Translations under genes and position numbers: made by a program
DNA from: Rhodanobacteraceae bacterium
GTDB taxonomy: Bacteria > Pseudomonadota > Gammaproteobacteria > Xanthomonadales > SZUA-5
Length of the DNA: 64,000 nt
Direction of reading: 5' to 3'
NCBI GenBank assembly: GCA_024234055.1
Contig: JACKOW010000004.1
Location: forward strand, 186,001-250,000
Notes under the pieces: generated by a model
Database searches by the model: none
What the model was told of the DNA's origin: nothing
What the model saw: only the letters and a program-made list of their open reading frames with translations
Part shown: in pieces, positions 26,480-35,793 of the stretch
How the letters are laid out: every line of letters begins with the position of its first letter
How positions within the stretch are numbered: position 1 is the stretch's first letter

Positions 26480-29400
26480 CCGCCGTTCCTCTTGGCTTCG
26501 GCGGTCTCAGCGCCGGCCGGCGCAATTCTGGGTATCAGGAAGCGGAAGCTGGTGCCCTGACCGAGTTCGCTGTCGCAACTGACCGTGCCGCGCAAGATCT
26601 GGGTCGCCAGGTTGTAGACGATATGCAGGCCCAGACCACTGCCACCGCTGCCCCTGCGCGTGGTGAAGAAGGGTTCGAACACGCGCCGACGGATGTCTTC
26701 GGGCATGCCCTTGCCATTGTCCCGATACTCGAGCGAGACCAGGTCGTCTTGCCGCTGAACTTCGATCCGGATCTGTCCCTCGGTGTCGTCGTCAAAGGCG
26801 TGCACCAGGGAATTCATCACCAGGTTGACGACAATCTGATACAGCGCCCCTGGATAGGTATCCATGGTCAGATCCTCGGGACACTCGATCACAACCTTGG
26901 CCCGGGTCTTCTTGATTCGCGGATGCAGGGACAACAGGATCTCACCGAGATAGTCGCGGGCATTGATGACCCGGCGCTGCTCGCTGGATTGATCGACTGC
27001 CACCTGCTTGAAGCTCTTCACCAGATGGCTGGCACGATCCAGATTGCGCAACACCAGATCGCTGCTCAGCCGAGCCTGTTCGATGAAGCGATCCAGGTCG
27101 GCTCGGGTCATGCGCGAGTCCGCCATCAGGCGGGCCAGACTCTCGGTTTCCTGTTGCAGATGCGATGCCGCCGTGACCCCTACGCCCAGCGGCGTATTGA
27201 TCTCGTGCGCCACACCCGCCACCAGGCCGCCCAGCGCCGCCAGCTTTTCCGATTCCACCAGCTGTCTTTGTGCCCGGGTCAGTTGGTCCAGGGTGCGCTT
27301 GAGATCGGTGTTGCTCTGCTCCAGCGCCTCGGTGCGCTTGGAAACACGTACTTCCAGTTCCTCGTTGAGCCGGCGCAGATCTTCCTCGACCTGCTTGAGT
27401 TGGGTGATGTCACGATTGGTGCCGACCAGACGTGTGGCCCGGCCCTGCTCGTCGCGGGCCCGCACACGCCCCCTGCCGAGCACCCACAGCCAGCCACCGT
27501 TCGCAGCCACCACCCGGTAACCGCACTCGAAATGGTCGACATCTCCCTTCAGGTGCGTGATCAGGGCATTGCGCAGCCGCTCCTGATCGGAAGGATGGAC
27601 ATGCTTCATGTAGTCCTGCAGGGACGCAAACTGCGTTTCTGGTGACAGCGCGACGACCGCCAGCGGATTCTCCCGGCGGACCACGCCACCGGCCAGATCG
27701 ATGTCCCACATCTCGTCGCCGCTGCTCCACAGCGCCAGATTGAGCCGGTCTTCCGACTTGCGCAGGGCGTCCTCGTTGGCCCGCAATTCGGTAATGTCGA
27801 AGGTGGTGCCGACCATGCGCGTGGCTCTGCCCATGGCGTCCCGCGAGAACACCCGGCCCCGCGACAGCAGCCAACGCCACTGACCATCGATGTCGCGACT
27901 GCGGTAGCTGCATTCGAACAGATCGGCCGAACCCTTCATGCTGGCCACCATGGCCGCATTGAATCGGGGCCGGTCGTCCTCGTGCACAAAGGGTGCGTAG
28001 GCCTCCAGGCTGTCGTTGCTGGCCTCGCGGGTCACGGCCAGATGCTCAAGCCGATTGCGCCGGATCATCCGACCGGACACCAGATCGGCGTCCCAGAGTT
28101 CGCCGCGACTGCCCCACAGCGAGTACTTGAGCATGGCCTCGCTCTGCGCCAGCGTGTCCTGGACCTTCTCGCGCTCGCGCAGGCGCACCCGGAACCGCCA
28201 GGCCGCCAGCGCGATCAGCAGACCCAGCAACAGCGCATAGCCCAGACGGGCCGCCGGGGTCAGCCAGGGCGGCGGAAGCACCTCGATCGCCAACTCGCGG
28301 CGACCCACCACCGAGCCTCCATCCAGGGCTTCGACTTCAAACTGATAGTTGCCGAATGGCAAACCCATGAAGGTGGCCGTGCGTCGCGTGGCCTCGGTCT
28401 CGATCCAGTCCTTGCCACGACCCCGAAGCCGATAGCGATATTGCACGGACATGGATCGCCGGAAATCGAGCGCCGCAAATTCAATTGACAGCAAGTCCTG
28501 GTCGTAGCGCAGGCGCACCTTCTCGGCGTTCTCGATCGGGCCCTCCAGCGGGGAGTTGGGCTCGCCCGGAAACATCGGCCGATTGCCCACCCGCAATTCG
28601 GTCAACACCACGGCTGCCTGGCCGGTCGGAAAATGCGCCTGTGCGGGGTTGGCAATACTCACCAGCCCACGGGAACTGCCGAAGTGCAAGCCACCTCGGA
28701 TGTCGGTGGCCGCGGACGCCACGAAGAAGTCGATACCGAGGATAGGATCGCGATCGCCGAAACACTCGAAGACCACTTCTTGCGTCGTGATGATCCGGCA
28801 CAAACCTCGCGTGGTACTGACCCACACGCTGCCATCGCCAGCACCGAGGAAGGCACCGACCATGGCAGAGACCAGGCCCTCGGACTCGGAGTAATTCTGC
28901 AGCGACTGCGGACGACCCTCGGCGTCGCGCGCGATGCGGCTGATACCGGCACCCTGGGTACCTACCCACAGCATGCCCTTGTCATCTTCGAACAGACTGG
29001 TGGCGGTTTCCCCGGGCAGTCCGAGTTCGCCATCTGTGGATTCCTTCAGTGCACCCCAACGGCCACTCGCCGGCTCATACCAGGAAAGGCCGCCACGGCG
29101 AATCGCAAACCAGACAAAACCATTTCGCGAGACCATGATCTGATTCACGGAACTGCCGACCGGCCCGGTCTGTCCGCCAGCGTCCACCGGCCAACGCCGA
29201 GGTTCGGTGCAATCGGCGCAGAGCGAGTACACGCCACCGCCCAGAGCACCAACCCACAGCGAACCGTCGTGGTCTACGGCCAGGGCTTGCACCGACGTTC
29301 CGTTGAGACTGTCGGGCGAATCACCCGGCAGGAATCGCCGGGCCAGCCCCTGGGCTCCGAAGAAATCGAGGCCACCGCGGATATACCCAACCCACAGGCC

Positions 29401-30711
29401 ATCGGGCACCGCCAGCAAACCCGACACATCGTCAGAACTCAGCCGCCAGGCTGCCTCGGAATGGCTATCCATCCGCCGAAGTATCTTGCCGTCGGCACTG
29501 AGCTGAACGACACCGCCGCGGTCGACCATGCCCAGCCAAATGGATCCATCGGGGTCGGCTGACAGGGCCGAGACTGCGTTCGCCGGCAAGCCTGCGCCGT
29601 CCGCAGTACGCTGCGCCAACAGTCGGAACTCCTCGGTCGCGGGGTCGAATCGCGCGAGACCGCCGGTCCAGGTCCCGACCCAGAGCAGACCGTTGCGATC
29701 CTCGTGCAGGGCAACCACACGATCCCCCGGCAAGGCCGTGGGGTCGGCCGAGTCGGAACGCCAGATCGTGACCGAATCATCCGGATTGATTCTGGCCAGC
29801 CCCTGTGCCGTGCCCATCCACAGACGATTCCGGGGATCGTAATGCAGTGCCCGAATGGCGTTGTCCGGCAGTGGATTGATCTCATCGTCGGCGCGCAGAT
29901 GCCGCAATACCCGACCTTCAGGATCGGTCAGAAGCACACCTTCGGCCACGGTGCCGAGCGCGTAGCCGCCATTGGGCGATAGGCTGGCCGCGAGCACACC
30001 ACCGATGGCACCCGCGCCTTCCAACGGCAGTTCCCGGACATCGGCGCTGGTGGGGTTCCACTCCAGCACCGCGAGGTCGTTGCTGACCAGCACCACGCCA
30101 TCCCTGCGCACCAGCAGCACGCGCTGTCGCTGTTTGAAGGCCGGCAACTCCGGCACATCGACAAATCTTCGAGTGGCGACATCGAGGCGCTGGATACCGC
30201 CGCGTCGGGTAGACACCAGTACGCTGCCATCGGTGGCCACCGACACATCGGTCACCAGCGAATCATGCAGATCGCCCGGGGCATCGCCGACCGGAAAATG
30301 CTCGAATTTCCCGGTCATCGGGTCGAGCCGATCCAGTCCATTCAGCGTTCCCACCCAGAGACTGCCATCCTCGCTCTTTGCCAGAGACAACACGTAGTTG
30401 TCGCTCAGGGAGTCGGGATTGGCGCTCTGATGACGAAAGATCTGAAATCGATAGCCGTCGTATCGGTTCAGACCATCCTGGGTACCCACCCAGAGAAAGC
30501 CGTGTCGATCTTCGAGGATGTCGGTCGCCGAGACCTGCGACAGGCCCTGCTCCACACCAATGTTGCGAAAGCGTACCGAGGCCCCGTCAGCCGCAATGGC
30601 GGTCTGCAGCGCTGCAAGCAGCAGCAGAGCGAAAATGAACGCGTGGAAAGGCTGCGCCCGGTTGTGCACCCAGCGTGAGCTTTGTCGCCTGAATGGCTGC
30701 GACTCCCCCAT
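26476..30711 (-). CDS. Two-component-regulator-propeller sensor histidine kinase (1411 aa, two PAS domains)
   Basis: Upstream paralogue of the 1261-residue kinase. It has an N-terminal signal/anchor (FIFALLLLAALQTAIA), about 14 propeller blades (several, near residues 190-240, degenerate), a Y_Y_Y domain, a transmembrane helix (LGYALLLGLLIALAAWRF), two consecutive PAS domains (LKYSLWGSRGELWDADL and LNLALWSSGDEMWDIDL), a coiled coil and a kinase core with phospho-acceptor His1169 in AHEINTPLG and intact N, G1, F and G2 boxes. The extra PAS is the main difference from the downstream copy. ATG 30711 is used; GTG one codon earlier is possible. The ligand is unknown; such sensors in Bacteroidota often detect polysaccharides. 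Confidence 0.92.
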   Translation of the reverse strand: MGESQPFRRQSSRWVHNRAQPFHAFIFALLLLAALQTAIAADGASVRFRNIGVEQGLSQVSATDILEDRHGFLWVGTQDGLNRYDGYRFQIFRHQSANPDSLSDNYVLSLAKSEDGSLWVGTLNGLDRLDPMTGKFEHFPVGDAPGDLHDSLVTDVSVATDGSVLVSTRRGGIQRLDVATRRFVDVPELPAFKQRQRVLLVRRDGVVLVSNDLAVLEWNPTSADVRELPLEGAGAIGGVLAASLSPNGGYALGTVAEGVLLTDPEGRVLRHLRADDEINPLPDNAIRALHYDPRNRLWMGTAQGLARINPDDSVTIWRSDSADPTALPGDRVVALHEDRNGLLWVGTWTGGLARFDPATEEFRLLAQRTADGAGLPANAVSALSADPDGSIWLGMVDRGGVVQLSADGKILRRMDSHSEAAWRLSSDDVSGLLAVPDGLWVGYIRGGLDFFGAQGLARRFLPGDSPDSLNGTSVQALAVDHDGSLWVGALGGGVYSLCADCTEPRRWPVDAGGQTGPVGSSVNQIMVSRNGFVWFAIRRGGLSWYEPASGRWGALKESTDGELGLPGETATSLFEDDKGMLWVGTQGAGISRIARDAEGRPQSLQNYSESEGLVSAMVGAFLGAGDGSVWVSTTRGLCRIITTQEVVFECFGDRDPILGIDFFVASAATDIRGGLHFGSSRGLVSIANPAQAHFPTGQAAVVLTELRVGNRPMFPGEPNSPLEGPIENAEKVRLRYDQDLLSIEFAALDFRRSMSVQYRYRLRGRGKDWIETEATRRTATFMGLPFGNYQFEVEALDGGSVVGRRELAIEVLPPPWLTPAARLGYALLLGLLIALAAWRFRVRLREREKVQDTLAQSEAMLKYSLWGSRGELWDADLVSGRMIRRNRLEHLAVTREASNDSLEAYAPFVHEDDRPRFNAAMVASMKGSADLFECSYRSRDIDGQWRWLLSRGRVFSRDAMGRATRMVGTTFDITELRANEDALRKSEDRLNLALWSSGDEMWDIDLAGGVVRRENPLAVVALSPETQFASLQDYMKHVHPSDQERLRNALITHLKGDVDHFECGYRVVAANGGWLWVLGRGRVRARDEQGRATRLVGTNRDITQLKQVEEDLRRLNEELEVRVSKRTEALEQSNTDLKRTLDQLTRAQRQLVESEKLAALGGLVAGVAHEINTPLGVGVTAASHLQQETESLARLMADSRMTRADLDRFIEQARLSSDLVLRNLDRASHLVKSFKQVAVDQSSEQRRVINARDYLGEILLSLHPRIKKTRAKVVIECPEDLTMDTYPGALYQIVVNLVMNSLVHAFDDDTEGQIRIEVQRQDDLVSLEYRDNGKGMPEDIRRRVFEPFFTTRRGSGGSGLGLHIVYNLATQILRGTVSCDSELGQGTSFRFLIPRIAPAGAETAEAKRNGG

Positions 30712-30914
30712 CACTGCAGCCTAGCGCAGAGCGAGGTCCGCCGCGATAGCGATTCGCAAACTGTCGCAGTGCCAGGGAACCTCTGGGCCGCGTTGCGAGT
30801 CACGATCTCCTGCCCGCCCTGCGCACGCGACCAATGGCCGAGAGTCAAATCCATGCTGCACTGCCATAATGCGGCCCCCACCGCCTGCGCGCGGGTCGAA
30901 GTCAGAGGTCAAGC

Positions 30915-32096
30915 ATGAGTTCGTCCAATGTAGTGATTGTCGGCGCCAGGCGCACCGCCATCGGCTCGTTCAACGGTGTCTTTGCCGGCGTGCCTTCGCC
31001 CACACTGGGTGCCACCGCCATCAAGGCGGCACTGGAATCTGCGGGTGTTGATCCCGCGGACGTGTCCGAAGTGCTGATGGGTTGCGTGCTGCCGGCCGGA
31101 CTCGGTCAGGCGCCGGCTCGCCAGGCTGCCTTGCAGGCAGGCATTCCCGTGAGCACCGGCTGCACGACTCTGAACAAGGTCTGCGGTTCCGGGATGAAGG
31201 CACTGATGATTGGCCACGATGCCATCAAGGCCGGATCGGCCGAGATCGTCGTCGCTGGCGGCATGGAATCGATGACCAACGCCCCATATCTGCTGCAGAA
31301 GGCCCGATTCGGTTATCGCTTCGGACACTCGGAAGTGCTTGACCACATGGCACTGGACGGCCTGCAGAACGCAGCCGACCGTCGGGCCATGGGCGAATTC
31401 GCCGAATTGTGCGCTGGCAAGTACACCTTCACACGGGAAGAACAGGACGCCTATTCGGCCGAATCGGTGCGGCGTGCCCTCGCCGCCCAGGCCAATGGCG
31501 ATTTTGCTGACGAGATCGCCCCGGTGACGGTGGCCGGGCGCAAGGGCGACGTCGTAATCAGCGCCGACGAAGAGCCGCCAGCCTGCAATATCGACAAGAT
31601 TCCGAGTCTGCGCCCGGCGTTCAAGAAGGACGGCACGGTGACCGCCGCCAGCTCGTCGAAGATCTCTGACGGCGCCGCAGCCCTGGTGCTGACCAGCACC
31701 GAGGCGGCCGCCGCCCGCGGACTCACGCCATTGGCGCGGGTGGTGGCCCATGCCACTCACTCGCAGGAACCCGAGTGGTTCACTACTGCACCGGTTCAGG
31801 CTATCGCCAAGGTGCTGGCCAAGGCCGGCTGGAGCCATGAGCAGGTCGATCTGTTCGAGATCAACGAGGCGTTCGCGGTAGTCGCGATGGCACCGATCCG
31901 GGAGCTCGGACTGGACCCAGCCAAGGTCAATGTCAACGGCGGCGCCTGCGCGCTCGGCCATCCCATCGGCGCCAGCGGCGCCCGCCTGCTGGTAACGCTG
32001 CTGCACGCCCTGAAGCGACGAGGCGGCAAGCGTGGCGTGGCATCACTCTGCATCGGCGGCGGCGAAGCCACTGCGGTGGCCATCGAGATTCTCTGA
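30915..32096 (+). CDS. atoB: Acetyl-CoA C-acetyltransferase (thiolase)
   Basis: A 393-residue thiolase that reversibly joins two acetyl-CoA to acetoacetyl-CoA, or cleaves acetoacetyl-CoA. All three active-site signatures are visible: nucleophile Cys90 (TLNKVCGSGMKA), His349 (ALGHPIGASGAR) and Cys379 (CIGGGEA). The start ATG is preceded by AGAGGT. It is divergent from the sensor-kinase operon and stands alone, with a strong hairpin after it. A link to the methylcrotonyl-CoA carboxylase gene 1.3 kb downstream (leucine breakdown yields acetoacetate) is possible but not shown. A role in polyhydroxybutyrate synthesis cannot be told apart by sequence. Confidence 0.93.
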   Translation: MSSSNVVIVGARRTAIGSFNGVFAGVPSPTLGATAIKAALESAGVDPADVSEVLMGCVLPAGLGQAPARQAALQAGIPVSTGCTTLNKVCGSGMKALMIGHDAIKAGSAEIVVAGGMESMTNAPYLLQKARFGYRFGHSEVLDHMALDGLQNAADRRAMGEFAELCAGKYTFTREEQDAYSAESVRRALAAQANGDFADEIAPVTVAGRKGDVVISADEEPPACNIDKIPSLRPAFKKDGTVTAASSSKISDGAAALVLTSTEAAAARGLTPLARVVAHATHSQEPEWFTTAPVQAIAKVLAKAGWSHEQVDLFEINEAFAVVAMAPIRELGLDPAKVNVNGGACALGHPIGASGARLLVTLLHALKRRGGKRGVASLCIGGGEATAVAIEIL

Positions 32097-32116
32097 TATC
32101 CCTGCCAGGTCAGAAC

Positions 32117-32145
32117 CGCGCAAGCCCTGGAACAGGGTTTGCGCG
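32117..32145 (+). terminator. Hairpin after thiolase gene
   Basis: CGCGCAAGCCCTG and CAGGGTTTGCGCG pair as a 13-base stem with one G-T pair around a GAA loop, 21 bases after the thiolase stop. A GTTTTG stretch follows only 13 bases later, so it may act as a terminator or as an mRNA 3'-end stabiliser. Confidence 0.5.
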
Positions 32146-32297
32146 CTCACAGGACCACGTTTTGCCACCAGCCATGACCATCGGCACTGGTCTTGAGGTG
32201 TCAATCGTTATCAGCCCAGTTAGAATGATGTCCGCCGAAGCGACTTCGGTCACCCATCTTCGATGGGTTCCCTCAATCTGATTCAAGGATGGACTGT

Positions 32298-32654
32298 ATG
32301 AAGTTCTTCAAGCTCGCGGCCGTTTCTGCGTCGCTCGCACTGCTGGCCGCCTGCGGCGACCAGGGCAGCAACACCAACGAACCGCCAGCAAAGCCTGCGA
32401 CCCAGCAGGAAGCGCCGGCCACGCCGGCACAGGATGCTGCGGCTGCGATGACCGATGCTGCCAAGGCTGCGGATGCAGCTGCCGATGACATGGCTGCCGC
32501 TGCCAGCGATGCTGCCACTGCCGCGACTGACGCCGCAACGGCCGCCGCCGACGAAGCCACTGCCGCCGCCGCAGCTGCCGCGGATGCTGCCGGCGAAAAG
32601 ATCGACGAGATCAAGGACGAGATGAAGGAAGGCGACAAGCCCTCGGGCGAGTGA
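32298..32654 (+). CDS. Small Ala/Asp-rich lipoprotein
   Basis: A 118-residue lipoprotein. From ATG 32298, which has AAGGA eight bases upstream, the signal MKFFKLAAVSASLALLAAC ends in a lipobox with the lipid-modified cysteine. The mature chain is a short Pro/Gln-rich spacer followed by about 65 residues that are almost entirely Ala with regularly spaced Asp, Met and Thr (for example DAATAATDAATAA), ending in a charged GEKIDEIKDEMKEGDK tail. This predicts one long amphipathic helix, as in Lpp-like or LEA-like proteins. Function unknown. A terminator hairpin follows. Confidence 0.8.
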   Translation: MKFFKLAAVSASLALLAACGDQGSNTNEPPAKPATQQEAPATPAQDAAAAMTDAAKAADAAADDMAAAASDAATAATDAATAAADEATAAAAAAADAAGEKIDEIKDEMKEGDKPSGE

Positions 32655-32674
32655 GTCTTTCGCCTTGACTTGGC

Positions 32675-32708
32675 CATGCCCGGCGCAATGCCGGGCATGA
32701 CCTTTCTG
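32675..32708 (+). terminator. Rho-independent terminator after the Ala-rich lipoprotein
   Basis: Perfect 10-base stem CATGCCCGGC / GCCGGGCATG with a five-base loop, followed by a T-rich ACCTTTCT tail, starting 20 bases past the stop codon. Confidence 0.75.
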
Positions 32709-32746
32709 ATCTATGCTGGTCGGCCGAAACTCCGCATTGAGTGGGC

Positions 32747-33136
32747 ATGAAGAGCATTCCGCTGTTGTTGATTCCCGCCGTCCTGCTGCACGTGCTGTTG
32801 ATGGGTGGAAGTGGTGTTGACGCGGCCTGGCTGACGCTGACGCTGCCGTCCGGAACCGAGTTCAGCCTGACCAGCGGCACTGCAGTGCTGGCCATTGCCC
32901 TGGCGGCGCTCTTCGTCGAGGTCTTCAAGGCCACTTTCACGGGCCAAGGTTCGCTGATCGATCACATGCTGTCCTTGCTGCTGTTCATCGTGCTGCTGCT
33001 CGAATTCCTGCTGTGGCCGGCTGCGGGCAACACGACCTTTGCACTGCTCACCCTGATGGCGCTGGTGGATGTGGTCGCCGGATTTGCGGTCGGCATGGCC
33101 GTGGCCCGGCGCGATGTCGGCATCATGCGCGGCTAG
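32747..33136 (+). CDS. Small membrane protein, four predicted helices
   Basis: A 129-residue protein that I do not recognise. It has four hydrophobic segments (SIPLLLIPAVLLHVLLMGG; AVLAIALAALFVEVF; LSLLLFIVLLLEFLLWPAA; LTLMALVDVVAGFAVGMAVA), with a single charged loop between the second and third. It is probably an inner-membrane protein with both ends in the cytoplasm. The GTG two codons upstream of ATG 32747 is an alternative start. Flanked by a terminator upstream and a dispersed repeat downstream, so it is likely monocistronic. Confidence 0.7.
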   Translation: MKSIPLLLIPAVLLHVLLMGGSGVDAAWLTLTLPSGTEFSLTSGTAVLAIALAALFVEVFKATFTGQGSLIDHMLSLLLFIVLLLEFLLWPAAGNTTFALLTLMALVDVVAGFAVGMAVARRDVGIMRG

Positions 33137-33156
33137 GCGCCCGGGACCATCCCCGG

Positions 33157-33321
33157 ACTCTCACCGGACTTATCGCACCCCTTTGATCTACTTGATCGAA
33201 AAGAAGGGGCAAGGGGCAGGGGGCAAACCTTGACGCATGATCTGACTGTGCCGCGACGTGGGTTCCCCTGCCCCGTTTGATGCGCGAACAAACGCACGGC
33301 CAGGGGCGACCGGGACTCTCA
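33157..33321. repeat. Dispersed intergenic repeat, copy 1 of 3
   Basis: Shares a long ordered run of words with 51101-51283 and 56031-56220: a CTCACC start, an A/T stretch, AAGGGGCAGGGGG, a CGACGCATGATCTGAC-like block, GCGACGTGGGTTCCCCTG, then TTTGATGCGCGAACAA and CGCACGGCC...GGGGCGACCG. This copy is the shortest in its second G/C arm. It lies in the 242-base gap before the methylcrotonyl-CoA carboxylase gene, whose start is only 58 bases beyond the repeat's end. Confidence 0.8.
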
Positions 33322-33378
33322 CCAAGCGGGCGGGCTAGAATCCGGCGCTACAGCGACCGCAACGCAAGGACTCCCTAC

Positions 33379-34986
33379 ATGCCAGCCATCGAATCGCAGG
33401 TCGACACCCGCGCCGCCGACTACGCCGCGAATGCCGAACTGATGCGCTCGCTGGTTGCGGATCTGCACCAGCAGTTGCATCAGGTGGCGCTGGGCGGGGG
33501 CGAGAGGGCCCGCAACAAGCACACTGAACGCGGCAAGTTGCTGCCGCGCGAACGCATCCGCGCACTGCTGGATCCGGGTTCGGCCTTTCTGGAGCTGTCG
33601 CCACTGGCGGCCCACGGCATGTACGACGGTCAGGCGCCTTGCGCTGGCGTCATCACCGGCATTGGCCGGGTGTCCGGCACCGAGGTCGTGATCGTCGCCA
33701 ACGATGCCACGGTCAAGGGCGGCACCTATTTCCCGATGACCGTGAAGAAGCATCTGCGGGCCCAGGAAGTAGCCCTGGAGAACGCCCTCCCCTGCATCTA
33801 TCTGGTCGATTCCGGGGGCGCATTCCTGCCGTTGCAGGACGAGGTCTTCCCCGACCGCGAGCATTTCGGACGCATCTTCTACAACCAGGCGCGGCTGTCG
33901 GCCCGGAACATCCCGCAGATTGCGGTGGTCATGGGCTCGTGCACGGCTGGCGGCGCCTATGTGCCGGCGATGAGCGACGAAACCATCATCGTGCGCGAAC
34001 AGGGCACGATCTTTCTCGGCGGTCCGCCACTGGTCAAGGCGGCGACCGGCGAAGTGGTCGATGCCGAGTCGCTGGGCGGCGCCGAGGTGCACACCAGCCG
34101 CTCCGGTGTCGCCGACCATTTTGCCGAGAACGATGCCCACGCGCTGGCCATTGCCCGCGAGGTCGTTGCCCACCTGAATCGTCGCAAGCACATGCCACTG
34201 GCGCTGCGCGCGCCGCAGCCGCCGCGCTATGCCGCCGAGGAGCTCTACGGCATCGTCCCCCGCGACAGCCGCATCCCTTTCGACATTCGCGAGATCATCG
34301 CCCGCATCGTCGACGCCAGCGAGTTCCAGGAGTTCAAGGCCCGCTACGGCAAGACCCTGGTGACCGGTTTCGCCCACATCCACGGCTATCCGGTGGGCAT
34401 CGTCGCCAACAACGGCATCCTCTTTGCCGAGAGCGCGCTCAAGGGCGCGCATTTCATCGAGCTGTGCAACCAGCGCAATATTCCGCTGGTGTTCCTGCAG
34501 AACATCACCGGCTTCATGGTCGGCCGCAAATACGAGAATGCCGGCATCGCCAAGGACGGCGCCAAGATGGTCACGGCCGTGGCCTGCTCGCACGTACCCA
34601 AGTTCACGGTGATCATCGGCGGCAGTTTCGGCGCTGGCAATTACGCCATGTGCGGTCGTGGCTACCAGCCGCGATTCCTGTGGATGTGGCCCAATTCGCG
34701 CATCAGCGTGATGGGCGGCGAGCAGGCCGCCAGCGTGCTGGCCACGGTTCGCCGCGACGGCTTCGAAGCCGCCGGAAAGGCCTGGTCAGCCGACGAGGAA
34801 GAGACCTTCAAGCAGCCGATCCGTGAGCAGTACGAGCGCCAGGGTCACCCCTATTACGCCAGCGCACGCCTCTGGGACGATGGCATCATCGATCCGGCCG
34901 ACACCCGCCGGGTACTGGGTCTGGCCATTTCCGCCGCCTTGAACGCGCCCATCGAAGCCGAGCGCTTCGGCGTGTTCCGCATGTAG
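33379..34986 (+). CDS. mccB: Methylcrotonyl-CoA carboxylase beta (carboxyltransferase) subunit
   Basis: A 535-residue biotin-dependent carboxyltransferase, the usual length for the beta subunit. Hallmarks include RGKLLPRERI, the oxyanion segment VMGSCTAGGAYVPAMSDE, the FLGGPPLVKAATGE motif, GGAEVHTSRSGVADHFAEND, and the C-terminal IIGGSFGAGNYAMCGRGY and MGGEQAASVLATVRRDG. It would transfer CO2 from biotin to 3-methylcrotonyl-CoA in leucine breakdown; geranyl-CoA carboxylase is an alternative. ATG 33379 has AAGGA eight bases upstream. The biotin-carboxylase (alpha) subunit, usually adjacent, is absent from the window. Confidence 0.93.
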   Translation: MPAIESQVDTRAADYAANAELMRSLVADLHQQLHQVALGGGERARNKHTERGKLLPRERIRALLDPGSAFLELSPLAAHGMYDGQAPCAGVITGIGRVSGTEVVIVANDATVKGGTYFPMTVKKHLRAQEVALENALPCIYLVDSGGAFLPLQDEVFPDREHFGRIFYNQARLSARNIPQIAVVMGSCTAGGAYVPAMSDETIIVREQGTIFLGGPPLVKAATGEVVDAESLGGAEVHTSRSGVADHFAENDAHALAIAREVVAHLNRRKHMPLALRAPQPPRYAAEELYGIVPRDSRIPFDIREIIARIVDASEFQEFKARYGKTLVTGFAHIHGYPVGIVANNGILFAESALKGAHFIELCNQRNIPLVFLQNITGFMVGRKYENAGIAKDGAKMVTAVACSHVPKFTVIIGGSFGAGNYAMCGRGYQPRFLWMWPNSRISVMGGEQAASVLATVRRDGFEAAGKAWSADEEETFKQPIREQYERQGHPYYASARLWDDGIIDPADTRRVLGLAISAALNAPIEAERFGVFRM

Positions 34987-35009
34987 CCTGTCCGGAGTTC
35001 AATTCACCC

Positions 35010-35759
35010 ATGTCCTGGCCCTGGAGCACCATTGGCCTGCCCGAACAATCCACGCCGGCGGAAATTCGCGCGGCGCGGGAATCGTGGCTGGCGCAGCAAG
35101 GAGCTGAGAGCGATCCCGACGAGCGCAAGCACATCGAGCGCGCATTTCATCTGGCGCTGGAGATCGCCGAGCAACGCGACCCCTCGCATCTGCATCACTC
35201 CGAATTTCCGGATCCGTGGAAGGACAGTGATGCAGCAAGTCCGGGACAACTGCCGGCGCTGAGGCCGGAACATCCACCCCTGCCCTCGGCCGACATGCTG
35301 GCGACCACGGTGCTGGGACTGGTGCGGCAGTCGCCCGATTTCGACGCTTTCGCCGCCGCCCTGTCGCGGGTGCATGCCTGGCGCGACGAGCAGACCCGGC
35401 GCGGCGCCGACGCCTACCTGCGCGACTGGCTGGTCGATGGCGGGCAGTTGAGTGCCATCCAGATCGTGCGATTGTCCCGCGCCTTCAACTGGACGCCCGA
35501 CAGCGAACCGCTGCAGGAAGAGGAAGTGCGCGACATGGATTGGCGCCGGATCGTCAGCCATGCTCACCATGTCGTCGCGCCGCCGGATCCGGCCTACACC
35601 GGCTCCATGGGCCGCGGCTTCCTGATGGCCGGTGGCATTGCAGCGGTTGCATTGACCTTGCTGTTGCTGCCGCGGGTCATGGCTGGCGGCGCGCGCATCC
35701 TGATCCCCATCGCCTTCGCTGCACTCTGTGCCTGGCTGCTGATCCGCTGGCGCCGGTAG
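35010..35759 (+). CDS. Hypothetical protein with J-domain-like N-terminus and two C-terminal membrane helices
   Basis: A 249-residue protein I cannot name. The N-terminus (WSTIGLPEQSTPAEIRAARESW ... ERKHIERAFHLALEIAE, split) has the helix spacing of a J-like domain but lacks an HPD motif. The middle is hydrophilic. The C-terminus has two adjacent hydrophobic helices (GGIAAVALTLLLLPRVMAG and ARILIPIAFAALCAWLLI) and ends RWRR. It starts 23 bases after the carboxylase stop in the same direction, so it may share that transcript, although no functional link is evident. Confidence 0.65.
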   Translation: MSWPWSTIGLPEQSTPAEIRAARESWLAQQGAESDPDERKHIERAFHLALEIAEQRDPSHLHHSEFPDPWKDSDAASPGQLPALRPEHPPLPSADMLATTVLGLVRQSPDFDAFAAALSRVHAWRDEQTRRGADAYLRDWLVDGGQLSAIQIVRLSRAFNWTPDSEPLQEEEVRDMDWRRIVSHAHHVVAPPDPAYTGSMGRGFLMAGGIAAVALTLLLLPRVMAGGARILIPIAFAALCAWLLIRWRR

Positions 35760-35793
35760 CCTGGCGACCTGAGCACGAAGGTCAATGTTGTCC

